NCBI RefSeq assembly: GCF_029953595.1
Contig: NZ_CP124535.1
Location: 3,455,001-3,519,000 of the forward strand
DNA from: Fuscovulum ytuae
GTDB lineage: Bacteria; Pseudomonadota; Alphaproteobacteria; Rhodobacterales; Rhodobacteraceae
Length of the DNA stretch: 64,000 bases
Direction: 5' to 3'
Part shown: piece after piece, positions 1 through 9,554 of the stretch
Layout of the letters: each line of letters begins with the position of its first letter
Numbering within the stretch: the first letter of the stretch is position 1
Program-made: the position numbers and the translations under genes
The notes under the pieces: model-generated
What the model was told of the DNA's origin: nothing
The model's database searches: none
The model's input: the letters and a program-made list of their open reading frames with translations, nothing else

Positions 1-1
1 A

Positions 2-685
2 TTGGCGCATGAGCAGCGGCCCGTGCATCTGTTGGCGCTGCAGATGGCGGGGGATTACCAGATTCGGGCAAATTCGCGGTGGCGCGACCTGCGGGATTTC
101 GTGGCCGAGGTTCTGTCATCCTACGCGCAGCATGGCCCTGCCGATGGCGTGCTGGTCGTGAAGCGCCATCCGATGGACAATGGTTGCATCACTTGGCCGG
201 GCGTCGTGCGGCAAATGGCGCGGCGGGAAGGCATTGCAGACCGGGTTGTGTTTCTGGATGGCGGCGACCTGGCGCGCCTACTTGGGGTGGTGGCCGGCTG
301 CGTGGTGGTCAACAGCACTGTGGGGTTGCATGCCTTGCGGGCGGGTCGCCCAGTGCTGTGCCGGGGGATTGCCGTCTATGACATGCCGGGACTAACGCAT
401 CAGGGGGGGATGGATGCGTTCTGGTCCGCGCCCGAACCTCCTGATGCGGAGGGTGTGGTGGCCCTCGTGCGTTTGATGGCTGCTGCGATCCACGTGCGGG
501 GGGATTTTCTGGCAGCAGAGGGGCGGCGGGCAGCCATTGCCGCCATGGTTCAACGTTTGGAGTGCGGCTTGGCGCAGCCTTTCGGGGCCCAACTGCCAGT
601 TCCTCCAAGGTTGGTGCAGGCGAAGGCGATGGGTCTTTTGACCGATCCGTGGCACGCGAATCAACTGGACAGCAAGGGAACGTAG
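2..685 (+). CDS. capsule polysaccharide export/modification protein (KpsS/LipB-like), C-terminal part
   Basis: The 5' end is probably cut by the window edge: the frame is open from base 2 and the first usable codon there is only a TTG. The visible 227 residues resemble the C-terminal half of capsule-synthesis family proteins (KpsS/KpsC/LipB, Pfam Capsule_synth), with a lysine-arginine-histidine-proline stretch (VVKRHP, about residue 52), an aspartate-rich segment, and a serine/threonine-rich turn followed by a glycine-leucine stretch (VVNSTVGLHAL) typical of the nucleotide-sugar binding half. Such proteins add Kdo linkers to, or help export, capsular polysaccharide at the inner membrane. Family members are usually about 400 residues, so nearly half is missing. 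It runs towards the RTX peroxidase but is 465 bases away, so co-transcription is uncertain. The family call is from pattern recognition only. Confidence 0.6.
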   Translation: MAHEQRPVHLLALQMAGDYQIRANSRWRDLRDFVAEVLSSYAQHGPADGVLVVKRHPMDNGCITWPGVVRQMARREGIADRVVFLDGGDLARLLGVVAGCVVVNSTVGLHALRAGRPVLCRGIAVYDMPGLTHQGGMDAFWSAPEPPDAEGVVALVRLMAAAIHVRGDFLAAEGRRAAIAAMVQRLECGLAQPFGAQLPVPPRLVQAKAMGLLTDPWHANQLDSKGT

Positions 686-771
686 GCTGCGCAGGTCGAA
701 GAGCAGGTGATCTTGGAAGGGCTGCGTTGAGCAAGTCGGGCAGGATTGAATTGTGGCGGAAATGGGGCGCG

Positions 772-866
772 AACAATTCTCATTCGCTGATTAGAATCAT
801 GGGGTTGTGCGCCGGGTTGCAAGGTCTGACAAGCATCGGCCGAAAATGAGAATGCGAATGCGAGTG
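772..866. promoter_or_regulatory. two Fur-box-like sites upstream of the RTX peroxidase
   Basis: The 465-base gap between the capsule-type gene and the peroxidase holds no convincing gene. It contains two AT-richer sites built from the same letters in opposite orientation: ATTCTCATTCGC at 776-787 and AAAATGAGAATGCGAATG at 843-860, the latter continuing as hexamer-like units to 866. Both resemble classical Fur boxes (ATGAGAATGATTCTCAT-like). In Rhodobacterales the Fur homologue often responds to manganese (Mur) and uses a somewhat different motif, so the identity of the regulator is open. Confidence 0.35.
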
Positions 867-1150
867 TATCTCAAAGTTATTGAAAGTCAGTCGCATATTT
901 GGTAATTAACCAAGGATAACAGGGCCGCATTGCGGTTCGTACATCACCTTTCACCATGGGTTAGGCCCGGTGAGGGGCGATAGGTCTGGCCATCATCGGA
1001 CTTTGGTCTGATGGGGGCTTCTACCTATTTCAGAAGGCTGTCGGACCGTCGGCCTTTGTTCGAATATGTCCAAAACGTGATCATGGGACCATCCGAAGGG
1101 ACAGGTTCGCCCTGCCCATCCGTCATGGTTCAACACAGGGACATATTGCC

Positions 1151-4100
1151 ATGGTCACGCTTAACCTGAACGACCTCGCCCATATTCTTGAGCAGATCAA
1201 AATCGCCGAGGCCCATAGCGCGGCCATCGCGGGGGGGGCAGATGCGCGTGCCTCGCTTGAGGCGCTGATCACCAATCCGCTGATCCCGACGGGCCTTCGC
1301 ACCGTGTCGGGCGTGTTGAACAATTATACAGTCGGATATACGGGGAATGGTGCGGCAGACGAGCTGATGCAGCGCCTGCTGACGCCGGAGTTCAATGTGG
1401 CGGAGATGTCGCCCGAACGGACGATGACCGTGGCGGACCCGAACAATCCCGGCCAGATGATGACGATCACGATCCCTTCGGTTCAGACGTCCTATGCGCA
1501 GACCTCTGGTTCCGTCTATGACAGCCAGCCGCGCACGATTTCGAACCTGATCGCTGACCAGACGCTGGGCAATATCGCGGCGATCTCGGCTGCGTTGCAA
1601 ATCGTGGGCATCACGGGCGTCGATAACCTGAACATCTCGAAGCAGATCCACGCAGCTTATGAGGCGGCGCAAGCGCAGCAGGCCGGGACGGCGCTCCTTG
1701 ATCGTCCCGCACTGGAGGCGGCGCTGGCGACAGAGCAAGGGCAACTCGCGGACGCTATGGTGGCACGGGATCTGGCGGCGACCAATCTCGTAACTGCGCA
1801 GAACACCTATGATGCGGCGGTTCTGGCCGAGGCGGGTGCGCAGGCTGCCTATGATGCACTGATGGGTGATGTGACCGCCGCGACCGAGGCTGTGGCTGCG
1901 GCCCAAACCGACTTGGCGAATGCGCAAGCAGCCCAGATTGCAGCGGCAAATGAACTGGCTGCGGCGCAAGCGGCTGTTGATGCCGCCGCACTTGATGTGC
2001 CGACGAAGCAGGCCGCAGTGGACGCGGCGCAGGCCGAAGTTGACGCAGCGGTGTCGACAGCAGCGGCAACCCAAGCCGATCTGGACGCGGCAGCCGCCGA
2101 TCTTGCGACGGCGCAGGCGGAACTTGATGCCGCGCTGGCGGCCTTTGCGGCGGCTGAAGCGGCCCCGGGCTTCATTGATGACGTTATCACCGGGCTAATC
2201 GTCACGGTGGAGTCACAGCAATTCACGGTGGCGCAGCAGGCCTACAACGATGCGGCTGCGGCTGATGCGGCGGCTGATGCAGATCTTGCTGCCAAGCAGG
2301 CGGTGCTTACTTCGGCACAGACCGCACTCTCAGAGGCGACGGCGGCGCAAACTGCAGCGGCAGCCACCCTTTTTACGGAGACCCAACAGAAGGCCGATGC
2401 CGATGCTGCGGTTGTGTTGGCGGAGACGGCCCTGAGCATGGCGGAAGCCGATCTTGTGGCCGCAAACGCCGCTGTGACGACGGATGCCGGTCAAACCGCG
2501 CAGGACCTTGCAAATGCTGAAGCGGCGCTGGGCACGGCCACGACTGACCTTGCAACGGCGCAGGGCGCGCTGGCGAGCGCAGAGCAGGCCGTGATCGATG
2601 AACAGGCAGATGTAGCGGCTGCTGAAGCTGCACTGATGCCGTTTGATAATGCAGCGGCAGCAAATGCCGCTGTGCAGGCACTGCTGACCGAGCATGGCGT
2701 CCAGATGGATGGCGACAACGTCCTGTTGGGCAACGTGGCGGCTGACCTTGGCGATACGGCGCCCTTCAACAGCTTCTTCACCATCTTTGGCCAGTTCTTC
2801 GACCATGGCCTTGACCTGACGCAGAAGGGCGGGACGGGTTCTGTCTACATGATGCTGCAGCCCGACGATCCGCTATACGTTCCGGGCAGCCCGACGAATT
2901 TCATGGTGCTGACACGGGCAACGAACCAAGCGGGGCCGGATGGCTTGCTTGGCACGGCGGATGACATCCGCGAGAACGCGAACGAAACCACGCCGTGGAT
3001 CGACCTGAACCAAGTCTATACCTCGAACCCGTCGCATCAGGTTTTTCTGCGCGAATATGTGATGGTGGATGGCAAGCCCGTGGCAACCGGTCACATGCTG
3101 GAAAGCGCGACGGGTGGTCCGCCCACCTGGGCTGACATCAAGGATCAGGCCCGCAACATGCTGGGGATCGAGCTGTCGGACCTGAACGTGCATTCGGTGC
3201 CTGCGGTTCTGACTGACCTTTATGGCGAGTTCGTGCGGGGCGCTAATGGCTTCCCGCAGCTTGTGACGACCAGTGGCGCCGTAGAAGGGCAACTGCCGAC
3301 AACAGACGGCGGGCCTGCGCTGACCACCACCTTGAATGCACTGAGCGCGGGGCGTGCCTTCCTGAACGACATCGCACATGACGCGACGCCGGGCTTTGTG
3401 GACCATGACCGCAACCCGCAGACCGGTGCGATCCAGAAGCTGCCTGATGCGGACGGGGATACGGCGAATGCGCAGCCCATCAATGGGTTTGGCCAAGCGA
3501 CCACCTACGACAACGAATTGCTGGACCGTCACTTCATCGTGGGCGACGGGCGTGGCAATGAAAACATCGCGCTGACGGCGGTTCACACCGTTTTCCATGG
3601 CGAACATAACCGCCAGGTCGATGCGGTTAAGGCCACTTTGCTTGCGTCGACGGACCTTGCGCTTCTGAATGAATACCTGCTTGTCGGCCTGCCGCAGGGC
3701 ACCAATCCCACCACCCTGACCGAGGCCGAAAAGGCGGCGCTGGTCTGGGATGGTGAGCGTCTGTTCCAGACGGCGCGTTTCTCGACCGAGATGGTGTATC
3801 AGCACCTTGTGTTCGAGGAATTCGTCCGTTCCGTCGCGCCGCAGATCGACCCCTTCGTCTTCTCAAACTCGGTCGAAATCCCGGTGGGGATCAGCCAGGA
3901 ATTCGCGCAGGTCGTCTATCGTTTCGGCCATTCGATGCTGAACGAGACGGTCGACATGTTCGGCTATCAGAACAACGAGTTGGGGCTGACCAAGGAAACG
4001 CTGTTCGATGCCTTCCTCAACCCGGTGATGTTCGATGCGCAAGGGATTGATGCCCATGCAGCGGCCGGGGCGATCCTGCGCGGGATGACCCGCCAGCATG

Positions 4101-7100
4101 GCAACGAAATCGACGAATTCCTGACCGATGCACTGCGCAACAACCTTGTCGGCTTGCCGCTTGACCTTGCCGCGCTGAACATCGCCCGGGCCCGCGAAAC
4201 GGGTATCCCGTCGCTGAACGAGGCGCGTGCGCAGTTCTTTGCGCAAACGGGGAACACCTACCTGAAGCCCTATGAAAGCTGGACCGACTTTGCCGCCAAT
4301 ATTAAGACGCCGCTTTCGGTGGTGAACTTCATCGCGGCCTATGGCACGCATGAGACGATCACCTCTGCCACCACCTTCGAAGCCAAGCGCGATGCGGCGA
4401 TGAAGCTGGTGCTTGGTGGCGAGGGTGCGCCTGCCGATCGTCTGGCCTTCCTGAACGGACCTGCCGAGGCGACCGGTCTGAACAATGTGGACTTCTGGAT
4501 CGGCGGTCTGGCCGAGGCGAAGATGACGTTCGGCGGCATGCTGGGGTCGACCTTCACCTTCGTCTTCGAAGCGCAGATGGAGGCACTGCAGAACGGCGAC
4601 CGGTTCTATTATCTGAGCCGGGCGCAAGGCATGAACCTGCTGACACAGCTGGAAAGCGACAGCTTTGCCGATCTGATCCAACGCAACACGGATGGTGAGC
4701 ATCTGGGTCTGTCGATCAACGGCGCGGCCTTCCAGACGGCGGCCTGGGTGCTGGAGGTCGATCAGACCAAGCAGTTCAACGCAGACCTCGGCAATGCCGA
4801 CCCGACCCGCGAGATGGATGTGCTGTCGTCGATGAACGGCACTGGCAACCTTGTCCAGCGCGGCGACAACTACCTGAAATATCTGGGTGGCGAGCATGTC
4901 GTGATCGGCGGCACGGCCGGGGATGACACGATCATCGGCGGTGCCGGGGATGACGGTCTTTGGGGCTATGACGGCGACGACAATATCGAAGGCGGCTTCG
5001 GCGTCGATCACATCCATGGCGGCGAAGGGTCTGACCTGATCACCGATATGGGCACCGATATTGGTGCAGCAGACGTCCTGAAGGGCGAGGGCGGTGATGA
5101 CCTGATCAACGGCGGGATGGGTCTTGACCTGATCTTCGGCGGCGACGGACGCGACGTTCTGGCCGGCGGAGACGAGGCGAAGGACATTTTCGGCGGGCAG
5201 GGCGATGACTTCATTCGGTCGCCCACTGGCGGTGGTGGCATTGTCTACGGCAACGAAGGCAATGACTGGATGGAAGGCCAGGGAAATATGAACACCCTGA
5301 CCGGCGACAATTCGGAACTGTTCTTCAACAGCCGCATCATCGGCCATGACGTGATGATCGCTGGTGAGAACGATACCGACTTTGACGCGGAATCCGGTGA
5401 TGACATCATGATCCAGGGGATCGGCATCAACCGCAACAACGGTATGGCCGGGTTCGACTGGGTGTCCTACAAGGGCAACAACTATGATGCCGATGCCGAC
5501 ATGAACATCAGCATCTTTGTCAACCAGCAGAACAACATCCTGCGGGACCGTTTCGATCTGGTCGAAGGTCTGTCGGGCTGGAACGGGAATGACAAGCTGA
5601 CTGGTCGCGAAGTCGTCGTCGGAGCCTATGACGATGCCTTCAACGCCGCGCAGGTTTCGCCCACCTCGCCCATCGCATCCTATTCCAACGCGCTGTTGGA
5701 AGAGAATGTGGACATGATTGATGGTCTGCGGGAATTGGTCGACCACCTGCAAACCTTCACCCTGACCCAGCCGAACACGGGCGAAGTCAAAGTGGCGCGG
5801 ATGAGCACGGTGAACGGCGATGACATCATCCTTGGCGGTGGTGGCAACGACACCATCAAGGGGATGGCGGGCGACGACATCATCGACGGCGACAAGTGGT
5901 TGAACGTCCGGATTGAACTGGTGGACGATGCCAACAATGCCTTTGCCACGACGGATGGCTTGACCAAGCAGGTCATCTCGCTGGTCGACGGTGTCGTCAC
6001 CTATCTGGGCCAAACGATCAACGCGGTTGCGGGAGAAGCCTTGTTTGGTGGCAAGACGCTGGAAGCGGCACTCTTTGCCCGCGAAGTGAAAGCGGCCGAT
6101 CTCAACGTGGTGCGCGAGATCATCGATGGTGATGCAGAAAACACCGGCATCGATACGGCGGTCTACTGGGATGAGCGCGGCAATTACGATGTCACGGTCA
6201 ATGCCGATGACAGCGTGACCGTGACCCATACGGTGGCGAATGCGGTGGGTCCGGTGGACCCGACCTCGGGCCGGGCGCTGTCGAACGAAGGTTCGGACCG
6301 TCTGTCGAACATCGAACGCGTGCAGTTCGGACTGGATGCCGGTGCGCCAACGCTGAGCGTGATCAACGGCACGGATGCAGGGACCACGATCACGGGCAGC
6401 GCCTTCAGCGAGATCATCTTCGGTGGTGGCGGTGACGACCTCATCCGCGCTCTGGACGGTGCCGATACGATCTCGGGCGGTCTGGGCAATGACACGATCA
6501 ACGCCGGAACCGGTGACGACACGATCCATTGGTTTGCAGACCACGGGGTTGATGTGGTGAACGGTCAGGGTGGCAATCTCGACACCTTCGTCGTACATGG
6601 CAATCAAGATGTGGAGACCTTCCGCATCTATGCCGTGGCGCTCAACGGAGCTGGGACCGGGCCGGTTGCGAATATCAACAATCGGGCCAATCTGGCGGAT
6701 ACACTGGCAGCGAGCGGTGTCACCCTGCTGGCCACGACGGAGATCGTGATCACCCGCGAAGTCGAAGGTGTTGAAACGGTGGTCGCCCAACTCGACAATA
6801 TCGAGGAAATCGCGATCAACACTCTGGCCTTGGGGAATGGTCTGCGCAACGGTACGTCGGAAGGCGATACCATCCGCGTGATCGGGAACTTCAACCCGAC
6901 CAGCCTGAACTTCAACACCATCACGATCGATGGGTCGGAGGCCAGCGAAACGGTGGATATCTCGGGGCTTGAATCGGCGCACCGCATCCTCTTCCGGTCC
7001 AATGGTGGGAATGACTTTGTCGTCGGCACGCTGCGGGCACAGGATGTGATCGAGATCGCGGAAGGTTCCGATCCGGCCACCTACACCGAGACGGACAACG

Positions 7101-8209
7101 GCGATGGCACCATCACCATGTCGGACGGCACCCATTCGGTGACCTTTACAGGCACGATGGAAAGCCTGCCGACGCTGGCACCGAAGGGCACCCATCAGCC
7201 CGGCGAGGGCGAAGGGGAGGGGTCGTCTGGCACCGGGTCCGAGGACATTGGCGCGGAAGGCGAAGGTTCGGAAGGCACCGAGACGGAAGGTGCCGGGACC
7301 GAGGACAACTCATCGGGCGGCAATGACGATGTCGCCGATGACGAGGCCGAGGATGCCGATGACGACGCTCCGGGCAGCGGCACGGGGTCGGGTACTGGCA
7401 CGGGCACTGGGACGGGCGGCGGTGTGCCGGTTGTTGACGGTGTGGTGCTGATGCCGGGGTCTGCGGCGGGTGTCATGGTCGGCGATGCGGGCGATGACGT
7501 GATCGTCGGTGGCGAAGAGGGCGATGCCCTCCTTGGCAAGGGCGGATCGGATATCATCCTTGGCAATGGCGGCAATGATGTTGCGGTCGGCGGCAGCGGT
7601 GGTGACGTGATCGAAGGCGGCGCGGGTCGTGACGTTCTTCTGGGCGGCGAAGGGGATGACGTCTTCCTCGCGGCGTCTGGGGATGGGGCGGACATGCTCT
7701 TTGGTGGTGAAGGCAGCGATACGCTTGACCTCTCGGCCCTGACCGAGGATGCGGTGATCGATCTGGGGGCCTATACGGCGATCGGGACGGCGCGCATCGG
7801 CGGTGTGACCGATCACCTTGTGGGGATCGAGAACGCCACCGGCGGGATGGGCAATGACGTGATCAAGGCGTCCTTGTCGATCAACGTGCTGACGGGCGGG
7901 GATGGTGATGATGTCTTCGTCTTCGTCTCGGCTGGCACGGCGGATGGCGACGTGATCACGGACTTCCGTCCGGGCGACAAGATCGACCTGTCGGGCATCG
8001 ACGCGATGGTGGGCATGAATGGCAATCAGGCCTTCACGCTGGCCGATCAGGGCACGACGGCGGCGGGCAGCCTGGTGATCCGGGAGGTTGCGACCGAGAA
8101 CGGGGTGGACACGATCATCGACGGGTTCACCGACGGTGACGCGGATGCCGACTTCTCGATCACGCTGCGCGGGGCACATACCCTCGACAGCTCGTCCTTC
8201 AACTTCTGA
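1151..8209 (+). CDS. secreted haem peroxidase with RTX calcium-binding repeats (MopA-like)
   Basis: A 2352-residue protein. The N-terminal ~170 residues are followed by a very alanine-rich, heptad-like coiled-coil region (~170-500). Then comes an animal-type haem peroxidase domain (~520-1230) with distal histidine H552 in FGQFFDHG, the HN pair H819-N820 in GEHNRQ, and proximal histidine H927 in RFGHS. RTX nonapeptide blocks lie near 1250-1370, 1555-1580, 1750-1790 and 2110-2180. A Gly/Glu/Asp/Thr-rich linker (~2017-2093) precedes the last block. The C-terminus has a serralysin-like segment (VITDFRPGDKIDL) usual for type I secretion substrates; no N-terminal signal peptide is seen. Related alphaproteobacterial proteins (MopA of Aurantimonas and Erythrobacter) are linked to Mn(II) oxidation. 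An oxidase role here is inference. No type I exporter genes lie next to it. ATG 1151 follows AGGGA. Confidence 0.9.
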   Translation: MVTLNLNDLAHILEQIKIAEAHSAAIAGGADARASLEALITNPLIPTGLRTVSGVLNNYTVGYTGNGAADELMQRLLTPEFNVAEMSPERTMTVADPNNPGQMMTITIPSVQTSYAQTSGSVYDSQPRTISNLIADQTLGNIAAISAALQIVGITGVDNLNISKQIHAAYEAAQAQQAGTALLDRPALEAALATEQGQLADAMVARDLAATNLVTAQNTYDAAVLAEAGAQAAYDALMGDVTAATEAVAAAQTDLANAQAAQIAAANELAAAQAAVDAAALDVPTKQAAVDAAQAEVDAAVSTAAATQADLDAAAADLATAQAELDAALAAFAAAEAAPGFIDDVITGLIVTVESQQFTVAQQAYNDAAAADAAADADLAAKQAVLTSAQTALSEATAAQTAAAATLFTETQQKADADAAVVLAETALSMAEADLVAANAAVTTDAGQTAQDLANAEAALGTATTDLATAQGALASAEQAVIDEQADVAAAEAALMPFDNAAAANAAVQALLTEHGVQMDGDNVLLGNVAADLGDTAPFNSFFTIFGQFFDHGLDLTQKGGTGSVYMMLQPDDPLYVPGSPTNFMVLTRATNQAGPDGLLGTADDIRENANETTPWIDLNQVYTSNPSHQVFLREYVMVDGKPVATGHMLESATGGPPTWADIKDQARNMLGIELSDLNVHSVPAVLTDLYGEFVRGANGFPQLVTTSGAVEGQLPTTDGGPALTTTLNALSAGRAFLNDIAHDATPGFVDHDRNPQTGAIQKLPDADGDTANAQPINGFGQATTYDNELLDRHFIVGDGRGNENIALTAVHTVFHGEHNRQVDAVKATLLASTDLALLNEYLLVGLPQGTNPTTLTEAEKAALVWDGERLFQTARFSTEMVYQHLVFEEFVRSVAPQIDPFVFSNSVEIPVGISQEFAQVVYRFGHSMLNETVDMFGYQNNELGLTKETLFDAFLNPVMFDAQGIDAHAAAGAILRGMTRQHGNEIDEFLTDALRNNLVGLPLDLAALNIARARETGIPSLNEARAQFFAQTGNTYLKPYESWTDFAANIKTPLSVVNFIAAYGTHETITSATTFEAKRDAAMKLVLGGEGAPADRLAFLNGPAEATGLNNVDFWIGGLAEAKMTFGGMLGSTFTFVFEAQMEALQNGDRFYYLSRAQGMNLLTQLESDSFADLIQRNTDGEHLGLSINGAAFQTAAWVLEVDQTKQFNADLGNADPTREMDVLSSMNGTGNLVQRGDNYLKYLGGEHVVIGGTAGDDTIIGGAGDDGLWGYDGDDNIEGGFGVDHIHGGEGSDLITDMGTDIGAADVLKGEGGDDLINGGMGLDLIFGGDGRDVLAGGDEAKDIFGGQGDDFIRSPTGGGGIVYGNEGNDWMEGQGNMNTLTGDNSELFFNSRIIGHDVMIAGENDTDFDAESGDDIMIQGIGINRNNGMAGFDWVSYKGNNYDADADMNISIFVNQQNNILRDRFDLVEGLSGWNGNDKLTGREVVVGAYDDAFNAAQVSPTSPIASYSNALLEENVDMIDGLRELVDHLQTFTLTQPNTGEVKVARMSTVNGDDIILGGGGNDTIKGMAGDDIIDGDKWLNVRIELVDDANNAFATTDGLTKQVISLVDGVVTYLGQTINAVAGEALFGGKTLEAALFAREVKAADLNVVREIIDGDAENTGIDTAVYWDERGNYDVTVNADDSVTVTHTVANAVGPVDPTSGRALSNEGSDRLSNIERVQFGLDAGAPTLSVINGTDAGTTITGSAFSEIIFGGGGDDLIRALDGADTISGGLGNDTINAGTGDDTIHWFADHGVDVVNGQGGNLDTFVVHGNQDVETFRIYAVALNGAGTGPVANINNRANLADTLAASGVTLLATTEIVITREVEGVETVVAQLDNIEEIAINTLALGNGLRNGTSEGDTIRVIGNFNPTSLNFNTITIDGSEASETVDISGLESAHRILFRSNGGNDFVVGTLRAQDVIEIAEGSDPATYTETDNGDGTITMSDGTHSVTFTGTMESLPTLAPKGTHQPGEGEGEGSSGTGSEDIGAEGEGSEGTETEGAGTEDNSSGGNDDVADDEAEDADDDAPGSGTGSGTGTGTGTGGGVPVVDGVVLMPGSAAGVMVGDAGDDVIVGGEEGDALLGKGGSDIILGNGGNDVAVGGSGGDVIEGGAGRDVLLGGEGDDVFLAASGDGADMLFGGEGSDTLDLSALTEDAVIDLGAYTAIGTARIGGVTDHLVGIENATGGMGNDVIKASLSINVLTGGDGDDVFVFVSAGTADGDVITDFRPGDKIDLSGIDAMVGMNGNQAFTLADQGTTAAGSLVIREVATENGVDTIIDGFTDGDADADFSITLRGAHTLDSSSFNF

Positions 8210-8217
8210 TGACACTG

Positions 8218-8245
8218 ACCCCCGGCTGGGAAGCTGGCCGGGGGT
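8218..8245 (+). terminator. hairpin after the RTX peroxidase
   Basis: Nine perfectly paired bases (ACCCCCGGC at 8218-8226 with GCCGGGGGT at 8237-8245) around a 10-base loop, starting 9 bases after the peroxidase stop. There is no long T run, so termination may be partial. The hairpin would sit inside any gene begun at 8209, which argues that the small downstream gene starts later, at 8287. Confidence 0.6.
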
Positions 8246-8286
8246 TCCTCGCAGGGACATGTCCCGCTTATCGGGGATGGAATGGA

Positions 8287-8466
8287 ATGTATGACCGTGA
8301 ACTGACTGAACTGCAGAGCCTTATCGGAGAATGGGCCAAATGTGGCCGTGTCGATGTGAAGGATTGGGGCGCAAACGAAGTGATGACGATCCTTTCGGGT
8401 CGCCCGGAATTCCGCGAGAAATTCGTGGCCTTGCTGGAGGTGCGACTGGGCAAGACCGTGCAATAA
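8287..8466 (+). CDS. small protein of unknown function downstream of the RTX peroxidase
   Basis: A 59-residue acidic/amphipathic protein beginning MYDRELTELQ and ending GKTVQ. The frame stays open upstream to 8209, where an ATG overlaps the peroxidase stop, but that version would place a GC-rich hairpin (8218-8245) inside the gene and add residues without a clear pattern. The ATG at 8287, preceded by GGGGATGG, is the better start. No domain was recognised. It is bounded by hairpins on both sides (8218-8245 and 8485-8519), so it could be made at reduced level from the peroxidase transcript. Whether it works with the peroxidase is unknown. Confidence 0.5.
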   Translation: MYDRELTELQSLIGEWAKCGRVDVKDWGANEVMTILSGRPEFREKFVALLEVRLGKTVQ

Positions 8467-8484
8467 TCTGACGCCACAAGGAAC

Positions 8485-8519
8485 GGGCCGGAGGATGCGA
8501 AAGCTACCTCCGGCCCTTT
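8485..8519. terminator. strong hairpin between convergent genes
   Basis: Ten perfectly paired bases, GGGCCGGAGG (8485-8494) with CCTCCGGCCC (8507-8516), then TTT. It lies between the small gene ending at 8466 and the CDF gene ending at 8541 on the other strand, so it can serve both transcripts. Confidence 0.75.
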
Positions 8520-8540
8520 GCCATTCCGGCGCGGCTTTGG

Positions 8541-9449
8541 TCAGGCGTGGTCCTTGCGGCCCCCATCGATCACCGAGAAGGGGGCCGCCCCACCCCGGTC
8601 TGCCTCGATATGGATGATGACCTGACTGCTGGGCGCTGCCTGTTCCAGTGCATGGGTGATGCGTTGGGTCAGTTTGTGAGCGCTGGCCACTGTCATGCCC
8701 CCCGGCAGGATCAGGCGGAATTCGATGAAGGTCGCGGCCCCGGCGTGGCGGGTGCGCAGATCGCGCATCCTGATCCCATCACCTCCTTCGGCAAGGATGA
8801 CGGCGCGGATTTTCTGCAATTCCACCTCTGGCAGGCTTTCGTCCAGAAGACCGCGCAGGGCCGAAAAGACAACGGAAAGGCCCGTGCGAAGGACGTTCAG
8901 CGCCACCAGTCCGGCGATTAGCGGATCGAGGATGAGCCAGCCTGTCAGGGAACTGGCCACAAGGCCGACGATGACGGCGGCAGAGAAGAGGACATCAGAG
9001 AGAAGATGGCGGCCATCGGCCTGCAAGGCAGGCGAGCGAAGCTTGCGGCCTTCGTTGATCAGAACATAGCACCAGACGCCATTGATCACGCTGCCCAGCG
9101 CGGAAAGCAGAAGGCCTGTCACCATGGCGCTGACAGGCTGTGGATCGAACAGACCTGTCACTGATTCCCGAAGGATGATGACGGCGGCGAGGGTGATCAG
9201 CGTGCCGCCGAAAAGCGCGCTGAGGAGTTCGGCCTTGTGAAAGCCGAAGGGATGGCGGGTATCGGCGGGACGCGCAGCGAGCCAAACGGCGATGAAAGCC
9301 GCCAAGGCGGAGGCTAGGTTGACGAGGCTTTCAGTGCTTTCGGAAAAGAGGGCAATGGACCCCGTGACCCACCACGCGCCAAGTTTCAGCGCGAGAACGA
9401 GAACTGCGATGCAGATGCTGGCAGCGGCGATCTTGTGCAGGCGGGACAT
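8541..9449 (-). CDS. cation diffusion facilitator (CDF) metal efflux transporter
   Basis: A 302-residue inner-membrane protein of the CDF family, which exports divalent metal ions (Zn, Fe, Mn, Co) in exchange for protons. Six hydrophobic segments occupy roughly residues 1-195, followed by a soluble C-terminal domain of about 100 residues. Metal-site features are visible: acidic SESTES in the second helix (E37, E40), the HPFGFHKAE loop, and HLLSD (H148, D152) in the fifth helix. The second-helix site is Glu rather than the more common Asp/His, so the metal cannot be read from the sequence. It is convergent with the RTX peroxidase unit and separated from the histidine kinase by 105 bases. ATG 9449 is the natural start. 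Confidence 0.9.
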   Translation of the reverse strand: MSRLHKIAAASICIAVLVLALKLGAWWVTGSIALFSESTESLVNLASALAAFIAVWLAARPADTRHPFGFHKAELLSALFGGTLITLAAVIILRESVTGLFDPQPVSAMVTGLLLSALGSVINGVWCYVLINEGRKLRSPALQADGRHLLSDVLFSAAVIVGLVASSLTGWLILDPLIAGLVALNVLRTGLSVVFSALRGLLDESLPEVELQKIRAVILAEGGDGIRMRDLRTRHAGAATFIEFRLILPGGMTVASAHKLTQRITHALEQAAPSSQVIIHIEADRGGAAPFSVIDGGRKDHA

Positions 9450-9554
9450 GGCAATACAATCCGGCAGAACCGGCCAGAATGAAAGTTACAATCATTAACT
9501 GTGATTCGGTGTCGAATTGAAGGAAAGAATGCGGTGCCGTCCCTATAGGTCCTT

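Noticed and set aside
3863-7195. A 1110-codon open frame on the minus strand
   Set aside because: It lies entirely within the RTX peroxidase and has no start signal or domain pattern; long antisense frames are normal opposite GC-rich repeats.
8209-8466. Longer version of the small gene overlapping the RTX stop
   Set aside because: It would contain the 8218-8245 hairpin; ATG 8287 has a better ribosome-binding context.
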